The notes under the pieces were generated by a model, which was not told where the DNA came from, searched no databases, and worked only from the letters and a program-made list of their open reading frames with translations. Position numbers and translations under genes: made by a program. A stretch of DNA of 64,000 nt, taken from NCBI RefSeq assembly GCF_014279775.1, contig NZ_CP047961.1, positions 1,054,001 to 1,118,000 of the forward strand. Direction: 5' to 3'. This stretch comes from Synechococcus sp. PROS-9-1 (GTDB taxonomy: Bacteria > Cyanobacteriota > Cyanobacteriia > PCC-6307 > Cyanobiaceae). Each line of letters opens with the position of its first letter. The stretch's first letter is position 1. This document shows, one piece after another, positions 27,004-35,717 of this stretch.

Positions 27004-27954
27004 ATGAGCGAGATCCAGTTCTCCGTGCTCGACCAGCTCGACCAGCTCGAGGAAATTGTTCTTGAAGGTAGCCGCATTCCCTTCAGTGGGGGAAGGCTGG
27101 TGAATGAGCAGGATGCCGTCGAGATCATGGATGGCGTTAGAGCATCGCTGCCTGGGCAGGTCACTCAAGCTGATCAGTTGCTGCAAAAAAAGGATGAGTT
27201 CATCAACTCGGCGCGCAGTCAGGCCGACGAAATTGTTCAAAAAGCTCAGATTCAGCGCGAACAGCTTGTGAGTGCTGCTTCGGTTCGGCAGGAAGCGGAG
27301 CGACAAGTCAATGAGATGAGAGATCAAGTTCGCCAGCAGTGTGAACAGCTGCTGCAGAGCTCTCGCCAGCAGGCCGCTCAAATGGAGCACGACATGCAGT
27401 CCAAGCAGGTGCAGCTGGAGCAGCAATTTGCTGCGCGTCGGCAACAGTTAGAGCAAGAGGCTTTGCAACGCCGGCAACAGCTTGATCAGGAAGCTCTCGA
27501 ACTGAAGCGCCAGTTGGCCGAGCACCATGAGCGCAGCCGGCAGCAGTCAGCTCAGGAGCTCGAGCAGATTCGTAGTGAAGGGGTCAAACTCCATAAAGAA
27601 GCTCAATTGGAAGCTGAGCGTATTCATCACGATGCACTCCAGTTTCGCCAGCAAACCCAACAGCAGTGTGAATCCTTGATTCAGCGCACACGTCACGACG
27701 CTGCTTCTGTTCAGGACGGTGCCAACCGCTATGCCGAGCAAACACTGGGAGAACTTGAGCAAAGACTCAAGGAGATGTCCCAGGTTGTTTTGGCTGGTCG
27801 CCAGGAGCTCGTCACAATTCAAATGATCCGCCCCGACAGTTCCTCTCCCGAGACAGAGACTCCTGGCACGAAAAACCGTCAGGGGAAAGCAGTCACGATG
27901 AACAAGGCACGTCGTGCCGCCTCCCGTCTCAGATCGATGAAGGGCACGGGCTGA
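27004..27954 (+). CDS. DivIVA-like coiled-coil protein (Cdv3-like)
   Basis: A 316-residue cytoplasmic coiled-coil protein. The N-terminus (LDQLDQLEEIVLEGSRIPFSG and LVNEQDAVEIMDGVRASLP) resembles the cyanobacterial Cdv3/DivIVA-like cell-division factor. Residues ~60-270 form a long Gln- and Glu-rich coiled coil with local repeats (QQLEQEALQ, QQLDQEALEL). The C-terminus is basic (MNKARRAASRLRSMKGTG). The longer frame from 26917 lies inside coaD, so the ATG at 27004 is chosen. Its last 26 bp overlap the convergent dacB. The division role is inferred from similarity of the N-terminal motif only. Confidence 0.6.
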   Translation: MSEIQFSVLDQLDQLEEIVLEGSRIPFSGGRLVNEQDAVEIMDGVRASLPGQVTQADQLLQKKDEFINSARSQADEIVQKAQIQREQLVSAASVRQEAERQVNEMRDQVRQQCEQLLQSSRQQAAQMEHDMQSKQVQLEQQFAARRQQLEQEALQRRQQLDQEALELKRQLAEHHERSRQQSAQELEQIRSEGVKLHKEAQLEAERIHHDALQFRQQTQQQCESLIQRTRHDAASVQDGANRYAEQTLGELEQRLKEMSQVVLAGRQELVTIQMIRPDSSSPETETPGTKNRQGKAVTMNKARRAASRLRSMKGTG

Positions 27955-29203
27955 GGTTATAAACGGTCCTCAAAATCTGGCCGATCGTTGCGTTCGGTCG
28001 GTTGGCACCATTCGAGATCATGCTCACGTACCGCGGGCCGTCGCTCGTTTGGAGAATCCCAGAAATCGAGCGCACCCCTCTGATGGTTCCTGTTTTCCCC
28101 CAAAACTTGCCTTGGATTGGTGAGCCGATGAAGTAATTGCGCAGCGTTCCTCGCTGTCCAGCAATCGCCATCGAAGCTTGGTAAAAGGCGGCTAAAGGAT
28201 GTTGATCCATCCGCATCAACAACGCCGCGATGGTCTGACTCGACACACGGTTGTTGCGCGAGAGACCACTGCCGTCTGCAACCCTGAGCCCCCCCACTGG
28301 GATTCCTTGTTGATGCATCCAATGGTGTGCGGCCGCCGATGCCGCTCTGACATCCCATTGGTCAGCTGCTTGTCTCAGCAAGACTTCTGCCGTGAAGTTA
28401 TGACTTTCAGTGTTGGCAAGGCTTAGCAGAGCATGCATCGGAGCAGAGGTCTCCTCATGCAGAACGATCTGATCGCCGCTTTGTTCTGCCCGTTGGGTGT
28501 TGTTGATGGGTCGCGCTTGTTGAACTTTGATGGCTCCGCCACGCCGTTTCACTTCTTTCTTGAACAACGTCTCGAACCGTTGATAGGGGTCGCTTACGGC
28601 ACCTCCTAAGGCGTTACTGGTTAAGGCAAGACGAGTAATCGGGGCTCCATAGGCATAGGCGCGATCTGCGGGGTGCCAATCGTGCGGCCACCAATTTTGA
28701 CGAGGTTCCTCTCGAACCATCAAGTTCACTGGATCGGCTGAGGTTCCCAGCGCTCCTCCCTGGCCCATAGCAGCCATGGCAAAACGCTGTAAACCGGCAA
28801 TTCCAAGATCAGGATCACCTTGACCCTTGAGCTCAAGGGTTCCATCAGCACGTTGGACTAACTGTGTCCGCAAGCGGAAATCTGGACCTAATTGGTCGAG
28901 AGCGAAGGCTGTACTGATGAGTTTTTGGTTGGAGGCTGGAATGCGTGCCATCGCGCCATTCACGTCACCCAGCAGATCACCATTGCTGTTGACCACAGAC
29001 ACGCTCCAAGCCCAGGCAACGGGAGCAATCAGGCGATTCAACGCTTGCTGTAAAGCTCCACATGAGCGACCCCGTTGTTGAAGATCAGGAAGGGGCTGGT
29101 CGGAGGGCGGTGGTGGAGGGGTGAGTAAGGGAGGCTCGGCCCGACTAGGCATCGACGTAGAAGTGGTTGCCGCTAGCGTTAGGGAAAGGAGGGCTGCTTT
29201 CAT
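27929..29203 (-). CDS. dacB: D-alanyl-D-alanine carboxypeptidase/endopeptidase (PBP4, S13)
   Basis: A 424-residue serine peptidase of family S13 that trims or cleaves peptidoglycan cross-links in the periplasm. It has a signal peptide and a Pro-rich linker (LLTPPPPPSDQPLP). The active-site SxxK is in ASNQKLIS, the SxN motif in GSGLSRNN, and KTG in WGKTGTIRG. The C-terminus overlaps the convergent Cdv3-like gene. The start shares four bases with the stop of the upstream DUF4330 gene. Confidence 0.92.
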   Translation of the reverse strand: MKAALLSLTLAATTSTSMPSRAEPPLLTPPPPPSDQPLPDLQQRGRSCGALQQALNRLIAPVAWAWSVSVVNSNGDLLGDVNGAMARIPASNQKLISTAFALDQLGPDFRLRTQLVQRADGTLELKGQGDPDLGIAGLQRFAMAAMGQGGALGTSADPVNLMVREEPRQNWWPHDWHPADRAYAYGAPITRLALTSNALGGAVSDPYQRFETLFKKEVKRRGGAIKVQQARPINNTQRAEQSGDQIVLHEETSAPMHALLSLANTESHNFTAEVLLRQAADQWDVRAASAAAHHWMHQQGIPVGGLRVADGSGLSRNNRVSSQTIAALLMRMDQHPLAAFYQASMAIAGQRGTLRNYFIGSPIQGKFWGKTGTIRGVRSISGILQTSDGPRYVSMISNGANRPNATIGQILRTVYNLSPCPSSI

Positions 29204-29721
29204 TGCACCTTGACACCGCTAACCGTTCCATTCAGGCGGTAGAGCGCACCTTCAAGTTCCACGGGTGTGCCGACTTTCAACTTGGTACCGGCCAGAACCA
29301 CGCCTGATTTTGAAACTGTTGCATCACCTTCCAGCACAAAGCGAGCATTCAATGTGCCCACATTCGTCGGGTTTGGATCAGTGGCTGTTACGACGGATCC
29401 ATCGGGTTGAACTTCTACCAGCACTTGGTTGATGTCGTCGACGCGAATCAACTTGACGCTTCCAGCGGGCTGATTTCGAATGATGATGCTCGTCCGTCCA
29501 GAGGCAAGAGCGTCCTGGATCAAAGCTTCCGGGTCTGCCGCACTCACACGACGGACGTCGACCATGACCTGCACGGATTTCACCGATCCGTTTGCTTTGG
29601 CTAACGCATTGGAGAGTTTTGGACTCCAAAGCACACCACCAACGGCCACTAGAGCAATCAGGCCAGCAGTGGCATCCAGAACTGACAACCCGCGTAATCG
29701 GTCTCTTAAAGCCATACCCAT
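29200..29721 (-). CDS. DUF4330-domain membrane-anchored protein
   Basis: A 173-residue protein with one N-terminal membrane helix (LDATAGLIALVAVGGVLW) and a periplasmic beta-rich domain. The SVKSVQVMVDVRR and PTNVGTLNARFVLEG segments resemble DUF4330. Function unknown; the placement directly upstream of dacB with a 4-bp overlap suggests an envelope role. Starts ATG at 29721 or 29715 are equally plausible. Confidence 0.75.
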   Translation of the reverse strand: MGMALRDRLRGLSVLDATAGLIALVAVGGVLWSPKLSNALAKANGSVKSVQVMVDVRRVSAADPEALIQDALASGRTSIIIRNQPAGSVKLIRVDDINQVLVEVQPDGSVVTATDPNPTNVGTLNARFVLEGDATVSKSGVVLAGTKLKVGTPVELEGALYRLNGTVSGVKVQ

Positions 29722-29761
29722 TCCGATTACCTGGCCACAGTAAAAGCGTTAGTTGGGAACA

Positions 29762-30508
29762 TCAACCACGTAGATCTTCGATGAAGCGGTCGACGGCCCC
29801 TAATTGGCGTCCAAGACTGTCGCCATCACCGCTGAGTGCCATTGCAATCACTTCGGCGTCTGGTTTTGAGGGCATGGTTCCCAGGAACCGATAGCCATCA
29901 GGATCGGCTTTAAACAGATGCCACATCTCCTGTTCATTTTGCAGGAGTGCTCCTTCAGCTAGCGGCTCTAAGTGAAAGGCAGACCGCCAGATCGAGAGAA
30001 ACCCTTTGCGTCTGCCCCTGGCGACACTGCCAATACCGACACCTGCGTCCTCAAGCTTTCCATTGAGAAGAACCACCGCTCCCTGCCAGATATTGCAGAT
30101 CTGCTCGACCATCTCGTAATCGCTGGGTTGAGGTCCCATAGCCAAGAGCAATCGTCCTGTGATCTCGGGATCGCTGGAAAGCATCAGATCCTTTAGGGCA
30201 AAACAGTTGGCTGCCATTTCAGGGCTTTCTCGCTGCGCCAGAGCCGCTGAACCTGCATCCGGCCAGCCCAAAACAACCTCATGTCCTGCATCCTCCATTG
30301 CCTTAGCGAGGCGCAAAGCGGGTTTTAGGAGCCTGAGTCCTTCGAAGCGCCAGGTCACTGTCCAGCGTCTTTGCTGACGATCGCTCAGAGCTTGCTTGAG
30401 GGAGGCGAGGGTCATCGCCTCGGCCTGTACAAGGTCGGCAGGAAGGGTGACGGACAAACTCAACTTGATTGGGTGGGGTGCGCGGACGGTACTAAAAGCC
30501 CGACTCAA
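29762..30508 (-). CDS. DUF1995-domain protein
   Basis: A 248-residue soluble protein of the cyanobacterial/plastid DUF1995 family (LPADLVQAEAMTLASLKQAL, then VTWRFEGLRLLKPALRLAKAM and QICNIWQGAVVLLN). Plant members of the family are linked to photosystem biogenesis (LPA3-like), so a role in photosynthesis is possible but not shown here. The likely start is TTG at 30508, overlapping the stop of the cysteine desulfurase gene as TTGA. It is the last gene of the dapF operon. Confidence 0.75.
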   Translation of the reverse strand: MSRAFSTVRAPHPIKLSLSVTLPADLVQAEAMTLASLKQALSDRQQRRWTVTWRFEGLRLLKPALRLAKAMEDAGHEVVLGWPDAGSAALAQRESPEMAANCFALKDLMLSSDPEITGRLLLAMGPQPSDYEMVEQICNIWQGAVVLLNGKLEDAGVGIGSVARGRRKGFLSIWRSAFHLEPLAEGALLQNEQEMWHLFKADPDGYRFLGTMPSKPDAEVIAMALSGDGDSLGRQLGAVDRFIEDLRG

Positions 30509-31686
30509 TTGTGTTCCAAACGGTCGATGGCGATCTGAATACGATTGTTGATGTTAGGCAATGTTGCAGGGTCAATCCAGTTGCCAAGACTGAGCCGAAG
30601 CCCGGAGCGTTGCCAGGCAGGATCCACCCCCATCGCTGCAAGGACGGGACTATCACTATCGCGACCGGAGGAACAGGCACTGCCACTACTCGCTGCGATT
30701 CCTTCACGATCCAGGGCTCGGACCAAGGCGCGACCCGACATGGGCTGTCCATGGCGATCGGAGATGAGCACTGACAGATGGTGCGGCAGACGCTCTCTGG
30801 GATGGCCACTGAGACGGATTGCATCGTTCTGGCAAAGCAGAGCAAGCAAGGCATCGCGCAACCGAGCGATCCCAGATCCTGATGCTTCGACTTGATGCGC
30901 CTGACAAGAAGCGATCTCACGGAATGCTGCTGCCATCCCTTGAGCTAAGACGGGGCATTCGGTTCCGGCGCGAAGCCCATTTTCTTGTTGGCCTCCGGCA
31001 AATAAGGGCTGGATGCGTTCAGCAATCTCCTGTCTGATGAGCAACAGGCCGATGCCTCTTGGACCACCGCACTTGTGTGCTGAGGCCGTTAACAGATCAA
31101 CTTGAAGCTCACTCCAATTCGGGCACCCCTGGCTCAGAACTTGGGTGGCATCGGTATGAAATGGAATGTGCTTCGACCGACAGGCCTCACCCACAGCCTG
31201 AATCGGTTGAAGCGTTCCCACTTCACTCTGCCCCCAGATCAAGGACACGATTTTGGTTGGTGGTTGCAGCAATCGATCCAGATGTTGCATTTGGATCTGT
31301 CCGTAGGCATCCACCGGCCATCGCTCAACGGTCCATCCGCAGGCAACCAATTGATGAGCCGCCGCCGCAACAGCGGGATGTTCTACAGCAGAGATCACCA
31401 ATCGACCTGGTGATTGGGTTTTGGCGAGTCCAATCAGGGCGAGATGGGCCGACTCGGTGGCACCTGAGCTGAACAAAATGTCTGACCGCTCTGCTCCCAG
31501 GCTGGCGCTGATGGAAAGGCGCGCCCGTTCCAGTGACTCAGCAGCATCACAGCCGATCCGATGAAGGCTTGAAGGATTGCCCCAACCGTCCTGCTGCGCC
31601 CTGACCATGCAAGAGATCACGCTCTCTCTTAGGGGAGCTGTGGCACACGCATCTAGATAAAAGTAGGGGTCTTCAGGGCCTGTCAT
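30505..31686 (-). CDS. Cysteine desulfurase (NifS/IscS-like class V aminotransferase)
   Basis: A PLP enzyme of 393 residues from the ATG at 31686 (396 from 31695) that takes sulfur from cysteine for Fe-S clusters or thiolation. Motifs: YLDACATAPLRESV at the N-terminus, GNPSSLHRIG, FSSGATESAHLALIG, the PLP lysine K205 in ASAHKCGGPRGIG, and the catalytic cysteine C338 in SSGSACSSG. The loop places it in the IscS/NifS group rather than SufS. The gene start lies inside the end of dapF and its stop overlaps the DUF1995 gene, forming a tightly packed operon. Confidence 0.88.
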   Translation of the reverse strand: MTGPEDPYFYLDACATAPLRESVISCMVRAQQDGWGNPSSLHRIGCDAAESLERARLSISASLGAERSDILFSSGATESAHLALIGLAKTQSPGRLVISAVEHPAVAAAAHQLVACGWTVERWPVDAYGQIQMQHLDRLLQPPTKIVSLIWGQSEVGTLQPIQAVGEACRSKHIPFHTDATQVLSQGCPNWSELQVDLLTASAHKCGGPRGIGLLLIRQEIAERIQPLFAGGQQENGLRAGTECPVLAQGMAAAFREIASCQAHQVEASGSGIARLRDALLALLCQNDAIRLSGHPRERLPHHLSVLISDRHGQPMSGRALVRALDREGIAASSGSACSSGRDSDSPVLAAMGVDPAWQRSGLRLSLGNWIDPATLPNINNRIQIAIDRLEHN

Positions 31687-32809
31687 CACGATCAAAGCGG
31701 GACAAGGTTCGCTCTTCGAGGGAGTCGCCAGCGAGGTTGATCATGGCGTCTAGAGAGGTTGACGACAAAAATTCTTGGACGCGAGCTTGGGCTTCATCGC
31801 GTAGGCAATGGTCTGGTTGCTGGCAGGTGTCTTTGCAATCATTCGCGCAGTCCAAGCTGTTCTCAACCTGCGTTGATGGTGAGGAGGAATCAGCGGTAGA
31901 TGACGTTGATTGTCCAGCAACTGCAGTTGGCTGTTCTTGTCTTGGCTGTGGAAGTAATTCAGGATTAAGAACGCCATCAAAAACTGCTACGGCGGGTCCG
32001 GTCATAAAAACGGACCCTTCGGGATCAGGCCAGTTGATCTCGAGTGGCCCGCCTGGAAGGTTCACAGTGGCCTCCGATTCCGATAACCCGAGCAGCCTTG
32101 CCGCAACCAGCGTGGCGCAGGCACCCGTGCCGCACGCAAGGGTTGGACCTGCTCCGCGCTCCCAAACGCGGATCTCAAGGGTGTGCTGATTGATTACCTG
32201 CAGGAAGTGAACATTCGTTTTGGCTGGAAACAAAGGATCGATCTCAAGCGCAGATCCCCATGTGTCAAAGGGAATGGCTTTGAGGTCTTGCACCGGAACG
32301 ACCACATGGGGATTGCCCATCCCCACAGCGGCGAGCTGAAGGGTGCTGCCCTGGAGTTCGATCTCTCCTTGAGGCAGTCCAGACCGTCCTTTTGAGAGTG
32401 TGGTTGGAACTTGATCCGGTTCAAGGAATGGCTGACCCATATCGACCCTGATCTGTCCGTCTTCACATAGTTCAGGCACGATCACGCCAGCCATGGTTTC
32501 GGTTCTCCAAGTCCGACCTGGCTGATCTCCATCGTTATCTGCAAGAAAACGGGCTAAGCAGCGAATGCCGTTGCCGCACATTTCGGCCTCGCTTCCATCC
32601 GCATTAAAAATGCGCATCCGTAGTTCTTCGCCATGCTGTGGAGGCAAGGCCAAAATCAAGCCATCGCCTCCGATCCCAAAACGGCGATCACACAGCTGGC
32701 GCACCCAATTGGGATCTGGCTCCGTGATCTCTAGAGGAAGTTGCCCACCGCGGCCTTCCAACAGCACGAAGTCATTGCCTAAACCTTGATACTTGCTGAA
32801 CTGCAGCAT
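31673..32809 (-). CDS. dapF: Diaminopimelate epimerase with Cys-rich C-terminal extension
   Basis: DapF converts LL- to meso-diaminopimelate for lysine and peptidoglycan. Catalytic cysteines lie in EMCGNGIRC and TLACGTGACATL, with FSKYQGLGNDFVLLEG at the N-terminus. The enzyme domain ends near residue 286, as usual for the family (about 275-290). The protein continues to 378 residues: a Ser/Thr/Gln-rich linker, a cysteine cluster C321-x3-C325-x3-C329-x5-C335, and a helical tail. This extension is not part of standard DapF. It overlaps the downstream cysteine desulfurase gene and is divergent from hfq, with 26 bp between the starts. Confidence 0.93.
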   Translation of the reverse strand: MLQFSKYQGLGNDFVLLEGRGGQLPLEITEPDPNWVRQLCDRRFGIGGDGLILALPPQHGEELRMRIFNADGSEAEMCGNGIRCLARFLADNDGDQPGRTWRTETMAGVIVPELCEDGQIRVDMGQPFLEPDQVPTTLSKGRSGLPQGEIELQGSTLQLAAVGMGNPHVVVPVQDLKAIPFDTWGSALEIDPLFPAKTNVHFLQVINQHTLEIRVWERGAGPTLACGTGACATLVAARLLGLSESEATVNLPGGPLEINWPDPEGSVFMTGPAVAVFDGVLNPELLPQPRQEQPTAVAGQSTSSTADSSSPSTQVENSLDCANDCKDTCQQPDHCLRDEAQARVQEFLSSTSLDAMINLAGDSLEERTLSRFDRDDRP

Positions 32810-32835
32810 GAAATGTCCGATCCCTCTCTGATCCT

Positions 32836-33066
32836 ATGGAGCCAAGTTCCTTTGATCCGAGCTTGCCCAGCGTTCGCCTGTTGCAGACATGGATTCGTGA
32901 ACGGAAAATTCTCAGTCTGGAATTATTCGATGGACGTCGGCTGATTGGAGTACTGATCTGGCAAGACCAACTTTGCTTGGCGCTTCAACCGTCGGATTCA
33001 GACGACCCGGTTTTGATCAATCGTGCCGCCATGCTCCTAGTCCGGCCGTTGCCCCGTGGCCTTTGA
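32836..33066 (+). CDS. hfq: Hfq-like Sm protein (cyanobacterial type)
   Basis: A 76-residue Sm-fold protein. [20 protein letters not shown], then [16 protein letters not shown] and [12 protein letters not shown], match the divergent cyanobacterial Hfq, which lacks the bacterial YKHAI motif and most canonical RNA-contact residues. In other cyanobacteria this protein is linked to motility and phototaxis through pilus-motor binding rather than sRNA pairing. Location beside dapF is the conserved cyanobacterial arrangement, which supports the call. Its 3' end overlaps an optional upstream start of leuS. Confidence 0.8.
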   Translation: MEPSSFDPSLPSVRLLQTWIRERKILSLELFDGRRLIGVLIWQDQLCLALQPSDSDDPVLINRAAMLLVRPLPRGL

Positions 33067-33109
33067 AAACCAGCATTTGTGTCACGATCTTTCCAAATGT
33101 TCCCCTGAC

Positions 33110-35713
33110 GTGACGGCTTCCTCGTCCCCATCCGCCAGCCCAGCCTCTTCGGCCCCTGATCGGTATCAACCCTTTGCGCTTGAAGAGCGATGGCAAGTGC
33201 TTTGGAACGACCAGCGGCTCTATGAAACGCAGGACCCGAAGCCAGGCCAGCGACCTTTCTATGCCTTGTCGATGTTTCCGTATCCCTCGGGAACGCTTCA
33301 CATGGGACATGTTCGCAATTACGTCATTACGGATGTGATTGCTCGGGTGCAACGCATGCGAGGAGATGCGGTGCTTCATCCCATGGGTTGGGATGCTTTT
33401 GGCTTACCAGCTGAAAATGCTGCGATTGAACGAAAGATCGAACCCGGCGTTTGGACAGACAGCAACATCGCTCAGATGCGTGGACAGTTGAGTCGCCTGG
33501 GGTTGTCAATCGACTGGGATCGTGAGCTAGCAACCTGTCACAGCGATTACTACCGCTGGACTCAATGGCTGTTCCTGGAACTTCATGCCGGCGGGCTTGC
33601 TTACCAAAAGGACGCCACTGTCAACTGGGATCCCGTTGATCAAACGGTGCTTGCCAATGAGCAAGTGGATGCAGAGGGACGCTCCTGGCGCTCTGGAGCG
33701 TTGGTGGAAAAGCGGGACTTGCGCCAATGGTTTTTACGCATCACTGATTACGCCGACGCCCTGCTTGATGATCTTGATCAACTTCAGGGTTGGCCTGAAC
33801 GCGTCCGCACCATGCAGGCCAATTGGATTGGCCGTTCCATTGGTGCGGAGATCGATTTCCAAGTTGAAGCCCATCCAGGCACTTCAATCACTGTTTTTAC
33901 AACGCGTCCTGACACGTTGTTTGGAGTGAGCTATCTCGTATTGGCTCCTGATAACGCTCTCGTCGATCAACTCACCACAAGCGATGAACGGATCTCGGTG
34001 ACTGCGTTCAGGGAGCTTATGGCTGAATTGAGTCAAGAGGAGCGTACCTCTGAAGATCAACCAAAACGTGGAGTTCCCACCGGTGCGATAGCCATTAATC
34101 CAGCCAATGGTGAATCGATTCCCATTTGGATTGCCGATTACGTGCTGGCTGATTACGGCACTGGAGCTGTCATGGGGGTACCGGCCCATGATGTTCGAGA
34201 TTTTACATTTGCTCGGCAACATGAATTACCCGTTCAACGGGTCATTGAAGTTGCAGGAACCAATGAGCATCTCAATGACGGCGAAGCATGGACGGGACCA
34301 GGCAGCTTGATTCACAGCGCTGGTTTTAGTGGATTAACGAATGAAGAGGCTAAAACTGCGATAACAAATCATGGGGCCGAGAACGGTTGGGCTCGGGCTA
34401 AACGCCAATACAGGCTTCGCGATTGGTTGATTTCCCGTCAGAGATATTGGGGATGTCCGATCCCAATTATTCATTGTGATGATTGTGGTGCTGTTCCAGT
34501 TCCCCGTGATCAGCTTCCTGTGGAATTGCCAACTGGGGTTGATCTCAAAGGTTCGGGAGGATCTCCCCTCGCATGTGCTGAGGATTGGGTCAGTGTGAGC
34601 TGTCCCAAGTGTGGAAAACCTGCTCGCCGCGAGACCGACACGATGGACACTTTTATGTGTTCATCGTGGTATTTCCTGCGTTTTGCAGACCCTCATAATC
34701 GAGAGCTTCCATTTGATGCAACCTCGGTTAATCGATGGTTGCCGGTTAAGCAGTATGTGGGGGGAATTGAGCATGCAATTCTTCACTTATTGTATGCGCG
34801 CTTTTTTACAAAGGCATTGAAAGATCGTGATTTACTAGAGGCAAAGGAACCTTTTGAACGCTTGCTAACGCAAGGCATGGTGCAGGGCACCACCTACCGC
34901 AATCCGAGAACAGGGCGTTATGTCTCCCCGAAAGCGGTGAAAGATGAATCCAACCCCCTCGATCCGGATGACGGTGGACCTTTGGAGGTTTCGTTCGAGA
35001 AAATGTCTAAGTCGAAGCACAACGGGGTGGATCCTGCTGCTGTGATCGATCGCTACGGCGCCGATACCGCTCGGATGTTCATTCTCTTCAAAGCGCCTCC
35101 AGAAAAGGATTTGGAATGGGACGACGCGGATGTGGAGGGTCAATTCCGTTTCTTGCAGCGTCTTTGGCGTCTAGTGGATGCGCAGGTCAAGCATGTTGCA
35201 GTCTCCCCTGCCACAGGCGAATCAGACAGTGACATGCGTCGGGCCGTTCACCAGGCCATCAAGGCTGTTAGCGAGGATCTCAGTGATGACTTTCAGTTCA
35301 ATACGGCGATTTCTGAGCTGATGAAGCTGAGCAATGCCCTCTCTTCTGGCTTAGCTCAAGCCTCTGCTGGTGTGCGGCAAGAAGCGATGTCTGCTCTCGT
35401 ACGTTTACTGGCGCCCTTTGCGCCTCACTTGGCCGAGGAGTTTTGGCAACAACTAGGCGGTGAAGACAGTGTTCACCTTCAGCCATGGCCAGACCATGAC
35501 CCTGCTGCTCTTGTCTTGGAGTCCATTGAAGTGGTGATTCAAGTCAAAGGAAAGGTGCGGGGATCGATGTCCGTAGCCGTGGATTGCAGCAAAGAAGAGC
35601 TAGAGCGTCTGGCTCTTGCCAGCGACGTGGCCCAACGCTGGCTGGAAGGCAAGCCCCCTAGACGCGTGATTGTGGTTCCAGGAAAGCTCGTCAACCTGGT
35701 GCCGAGCTCCTAA
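33110..35713 (+). CDS. leuS: Leucyl-tRNA synthetase
   Basis: A class Ia aminoacyl-tRNA synthetase of 867 residues. The HIGH-type motif is HMGHVRNYV, the CP1 editing domain contains [18 protein letters not shown] and [14 protein letters not shown], a zinc-type [18 protein letters not shown] segment is present, and KMSKS appears in [12 protein letters not shown]. The frame stays open to 33056 (GTG) inside hfq; the GTG at 33110 gives a short Ser/Pro-rich leader before [12 protein letters not shown]. Neither has a clear Shine-Dalgarno. It converges on pgi with 4 bp between the stops. Confidence 0.95.
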   Translation: MTASSSPSASPASSAPDRYQPFALEERWQVLWNDQRLYETQDPKPGQRPFYALSMFPYPSGTLHMGHVRNYVITDVIARVQRMRGDAVLHPMGWDAFGLPAENAAIERKIEPGVWTDSNIAQMRGQLSRLGLSIDWDRELATCHSDYYRWTQWLFLELHAGGLAYQKDATVNWDPVDQTVLANEQVDAEGRSWRSGALVEKRDLRQWFLRITDYADALLDDLDQLQGWPERVRTMQANWIGRSIGAEIDFQVEAHPGTSITVFTTRPDTLFGVSYLVLAPDNALVDQLTTSDERISVTAFRELMAELSQEERTSEDQPKRGVPTGAIAINPANGESIPIWIADYVLADYGTGAVMGVPAHDVRDFTFARQHELPVQRVIEVAGTNEHLNDGEAWTGPGSLIHSAGFSGLTNEEAKTAITNHGAENGWARAKRQYRLRDWLISRQRYWGCPIPIIHCDDCGAVPVPRDQLPVELPTGVDLKGSGGSPLACAEDWVSVSCPKCGKPARRETDTMDTFMCSSWYFLRFADPHNRELPFDATSVNRWLPVKQYVGGIEHAILHLLYARFFTKALKDRDLLEAKEPFERLLTQGMVQGTTYRNPRTGRYVSPKAVKDESNPLDPDDGGPLEVSFEKMSKSKHNGVDPAAVIDRYGADTARMFILFKAPPEKDLEWDDADVEGQFRFLQRLWRLVDAQVKHVAVSPATGESDSDMRRAVHQAIKAVSEDLSDDFQFNTAISELMKLSNALSSGLAQASAGVRQEAMSALVRLLAPFAPHLAEEFWQQLGGEDSVHLQPWPDHDPAALVLESIEVVIQVKGKVRGSMSVAVDCSKEELERLALASDVAQRWLEGKPPRRVIVVPGKLVNLVPSS

Positions 35714-35717
35714 CGGA

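Noticed and set aside
27029-27049. Tandem GACCAGCTC copies in the Cdv3-like gene as a regulatory repeat
   Set aside because: They are in frame and encode the LDQLDQLEE coiled-coil repeat, so protein structure explains them.
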